From contig JAKSLL010000011.1 of the NCBI GenBank assembly GCA_024401215.1, positions 1 to 64,000 on the forward strand: a stretch of 64,000 nt of DNA. The letters run 5' to 3'. The notes under the pieces were generated by a model. The model was not told the origin of the DNA. It saw only the letters and a list, made by a program, of their open reading frames with translations, and searched no databases. This DNA comes from Bacteroidaceae bacterium. Lineage in GTDB: Bacteria > Bacteroidota > Bacteroidia > Bacteroidales > Bacteroidaceae. The position numbers and the translations under genes are program-made. Shown here in pieces: positions 63,281 to 64,000 of this stretch. Each line of letters begins with the position of its first letter. The stretch's first letter is position 1.

Positions 63281-63847
63281 TGTCTTCTCTTATATTATAT
63301 ATATGTGTTATCTGCTGCAAAGTTACAACTTATTTTACAAATAAGCGACCATCACATATTATTATTTATTGTATGTGCCTGATATTGCGACAGACGAATC
63401 ACTTAATTCTCTCTTTTCTTGTACGTACTAATTATCATGTATATAAATAAGTAGATGTTCATTATTAAATTACTCAGCTTTAGCATTTGCTTTCAGCTTA
63501 GCGGTTGTGGCGGTTATACGGACGCTTCGCTTTCGGATTATACTCTAAGGAATAGAGTTGTGCAGGATTTTTTCCTACATCTAACGACATACCTCAAAAC
63601 CATAAAACCATTGTAGCCTAAAGACTTAGCTAAAGCTAAAGTCAAGTAATTAATTTTGAACAACTACTTATACCACAAAAAAAATCATTAGATAACAAAT
63701 AACATCATTATTCTTTGGAAGATTTGCAAATATAGGCTAAATTTGTACATTTTTAACATATCTTGATGTTACATCTCTATTCTACTCTCATCAATAAGGG
63801 TAGAAAAGAGTCATTTAACAACCAATAATCATTAAAGAGATACTACT
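63281..63847. other. 567-bp gap, mostly unassigned
   Basis: The segment 63460-63640 is richer in GC than its surroundings and on the minus strand contains a short open frame of about 30 codons (MSLDVGKNPAQLYSLEYNPK...), too short to assign. A imperfect hairpin GACTTAGCT/AGCTAAAGTC (about 63621-63642) lies beyond it. No tRNA or known RNA is seen. Confidence 0.4.
63714..63745 (+). promoter_or_regulatory. Promoter of the gene at 63848
   Basis: -33 TTTG (63714-63717) and -7 TAAATTTG (63738-63745), spacer 20, leaving a leader of about 95 bases. Confidence 0.6.
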
Positions 63848-64000
63848 ATGCCAATCGTTGCAGACATAGATACCATATATCGTTTCACGAGTATCGCTGC
63901 ATCGTCAGTCTTGTTCGTGCTGACTTTGCAACTCTTCTTCACCCATATTCCAAAGAAAGCGGAATGGGATAATTTCCGTATGGCTACTCGGCTTATCGCA
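63848..64000 (+). CDS. Membrane protein N-terminus (partial), possibly a membrane-bound regulator
   Basis: Only 51 residues are present: MPIVADIDTIYRFTSIAASS, a TM segment SVLFVLTLQLFFT (about 20-32), then HIPKKAEWDNFRMATRLIA. The frame is open to the window edge. The pattern, a short start then TM and charged loop, resembles the N-terminus of multi-TM proteins that carry a C-terminal AraC-type DNA-binding domain in Prevotella. That is a guess from memory and cannot be confirmed without the rest. Confidence 0.5.
   Translation, partial: MPIVADIDTIYRFTSIAASSVLFVLTLQLFFTHIPKKAEWDNFRMATRLIA

Noticed and set aside
63480..63620. Possible gene remnant on the minus strand before the last gene
   Set aside because: About 30 open codons without recognisable family; too short to call as pseudogene.
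1..64000. tRNA, rRNA, prophage or insertion sequence
   Set aside because: Gaps were read by eye on both strands; no cloverleaf with GGTTCAA-type arm, integrase, transposase or capsid-like gene was seen. Weakly folded tRNAs could be missed.

Overview
The window looks like a chromosomal segment of a Prevotella-like member of the Bacteroidales. Evidence: many intergenic regions carry the Bacteroidetes -7 promoter motif TAnnTTTG (often with a TTTG box about 19-22 bases upstream); secD and secF are fused into one gene; there is a glycine-lipid synthesis pair, a PorD/DUF4835-DUF3127-DUF3098-LruC family complement, a class S9 dipeptidyl peptidase IV, menaquinone genes and a meso-diaminopimelate dehydrogenase. 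Coding sequence is moderately AT-rich and gaps are strongly AT-rich. I see no rRNA, tRNA, CRISPR array, prophage or intact insertion sequence. The mobile-looking DNA is short, non-coding and intergenic.

Layout. 1-3770: repeats, then a capsule/exopolysaccharide regulatory pair on the minus strand (YwqE-type phosphatase, Wzc-type tyrosine kinase). 3919-9266 (+): glsA-glsB, a succinate/acetate CoA-transferase, exonuclease III and an S41-like secreted protein. 9267-10026: a non-coding block bounded by 25-bp inverted repeats. 10027-17735 (-): dnaN, a DnaQ-like exonuclease, coaBC, porD, recN and a pseudo-protease/TPR protein, probably largely one transcription unit. 17847-18254 (+): a DUF3127 protein with an SSB-like C-terminal tip, divergent from dnaN with interleaved promoters. 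18340-26597 (-): DUF2264 protein, lipoprotein, ddh, secDF, an EEP-family membrane protein and a rhomboid protease. 26912-27184 (+): HU with a folded leader. 27680-29160 (-): two membrane proteins. 29362-38168 (+): miaB, ftsX, DUF3098, uppP, truB, queA, folK, dpp4, argB. 38388-43538 (+): ECF sigma factor, putative anti-sigma protein, then a TPR protein/outer-membrane barrel pair. 43703-48629 (+): greA, HIT protein, YgjP-like metalloprotein, hotdog thioesterase, menF, menD. 48889-52119 (-): a 1076-residue LruC-type lipoprotein. 52507-59808 (+): nadB, M16 protease, PH-like membrane protein, dacB, menC. 60306-61498 (+): an SGNH hydrolase plus an unknown secreted protein between two related MITE-like repeats. 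61979-63280 (-): purD. 63848-end (+): the start of a membrane protein cut by the window.

Functionally the window is mostly core metabolism and envelope biology: surface polysaccharide control, glycine lipids, protein translocation, cell division and undecaprenyl recycling, tRNA modification, and menaquinone synthesis. The most interesting parts lie between genes: a structured HU leader, a promoter-terminator arrangement in the greA leader, mutually overlapping dnaN/DUF3127 promoters, and two families of dispersed repeats that sit next to one another in the same order at two loci. No clearly new multi-gene defence or mobile system was found. The best candidates for undescribed protein biology are the SSB-tip DUF3127 protein, the pseudo-protease/TPR protein, and the TPR/barrel pair behind a sigma/anti-sigma pair.
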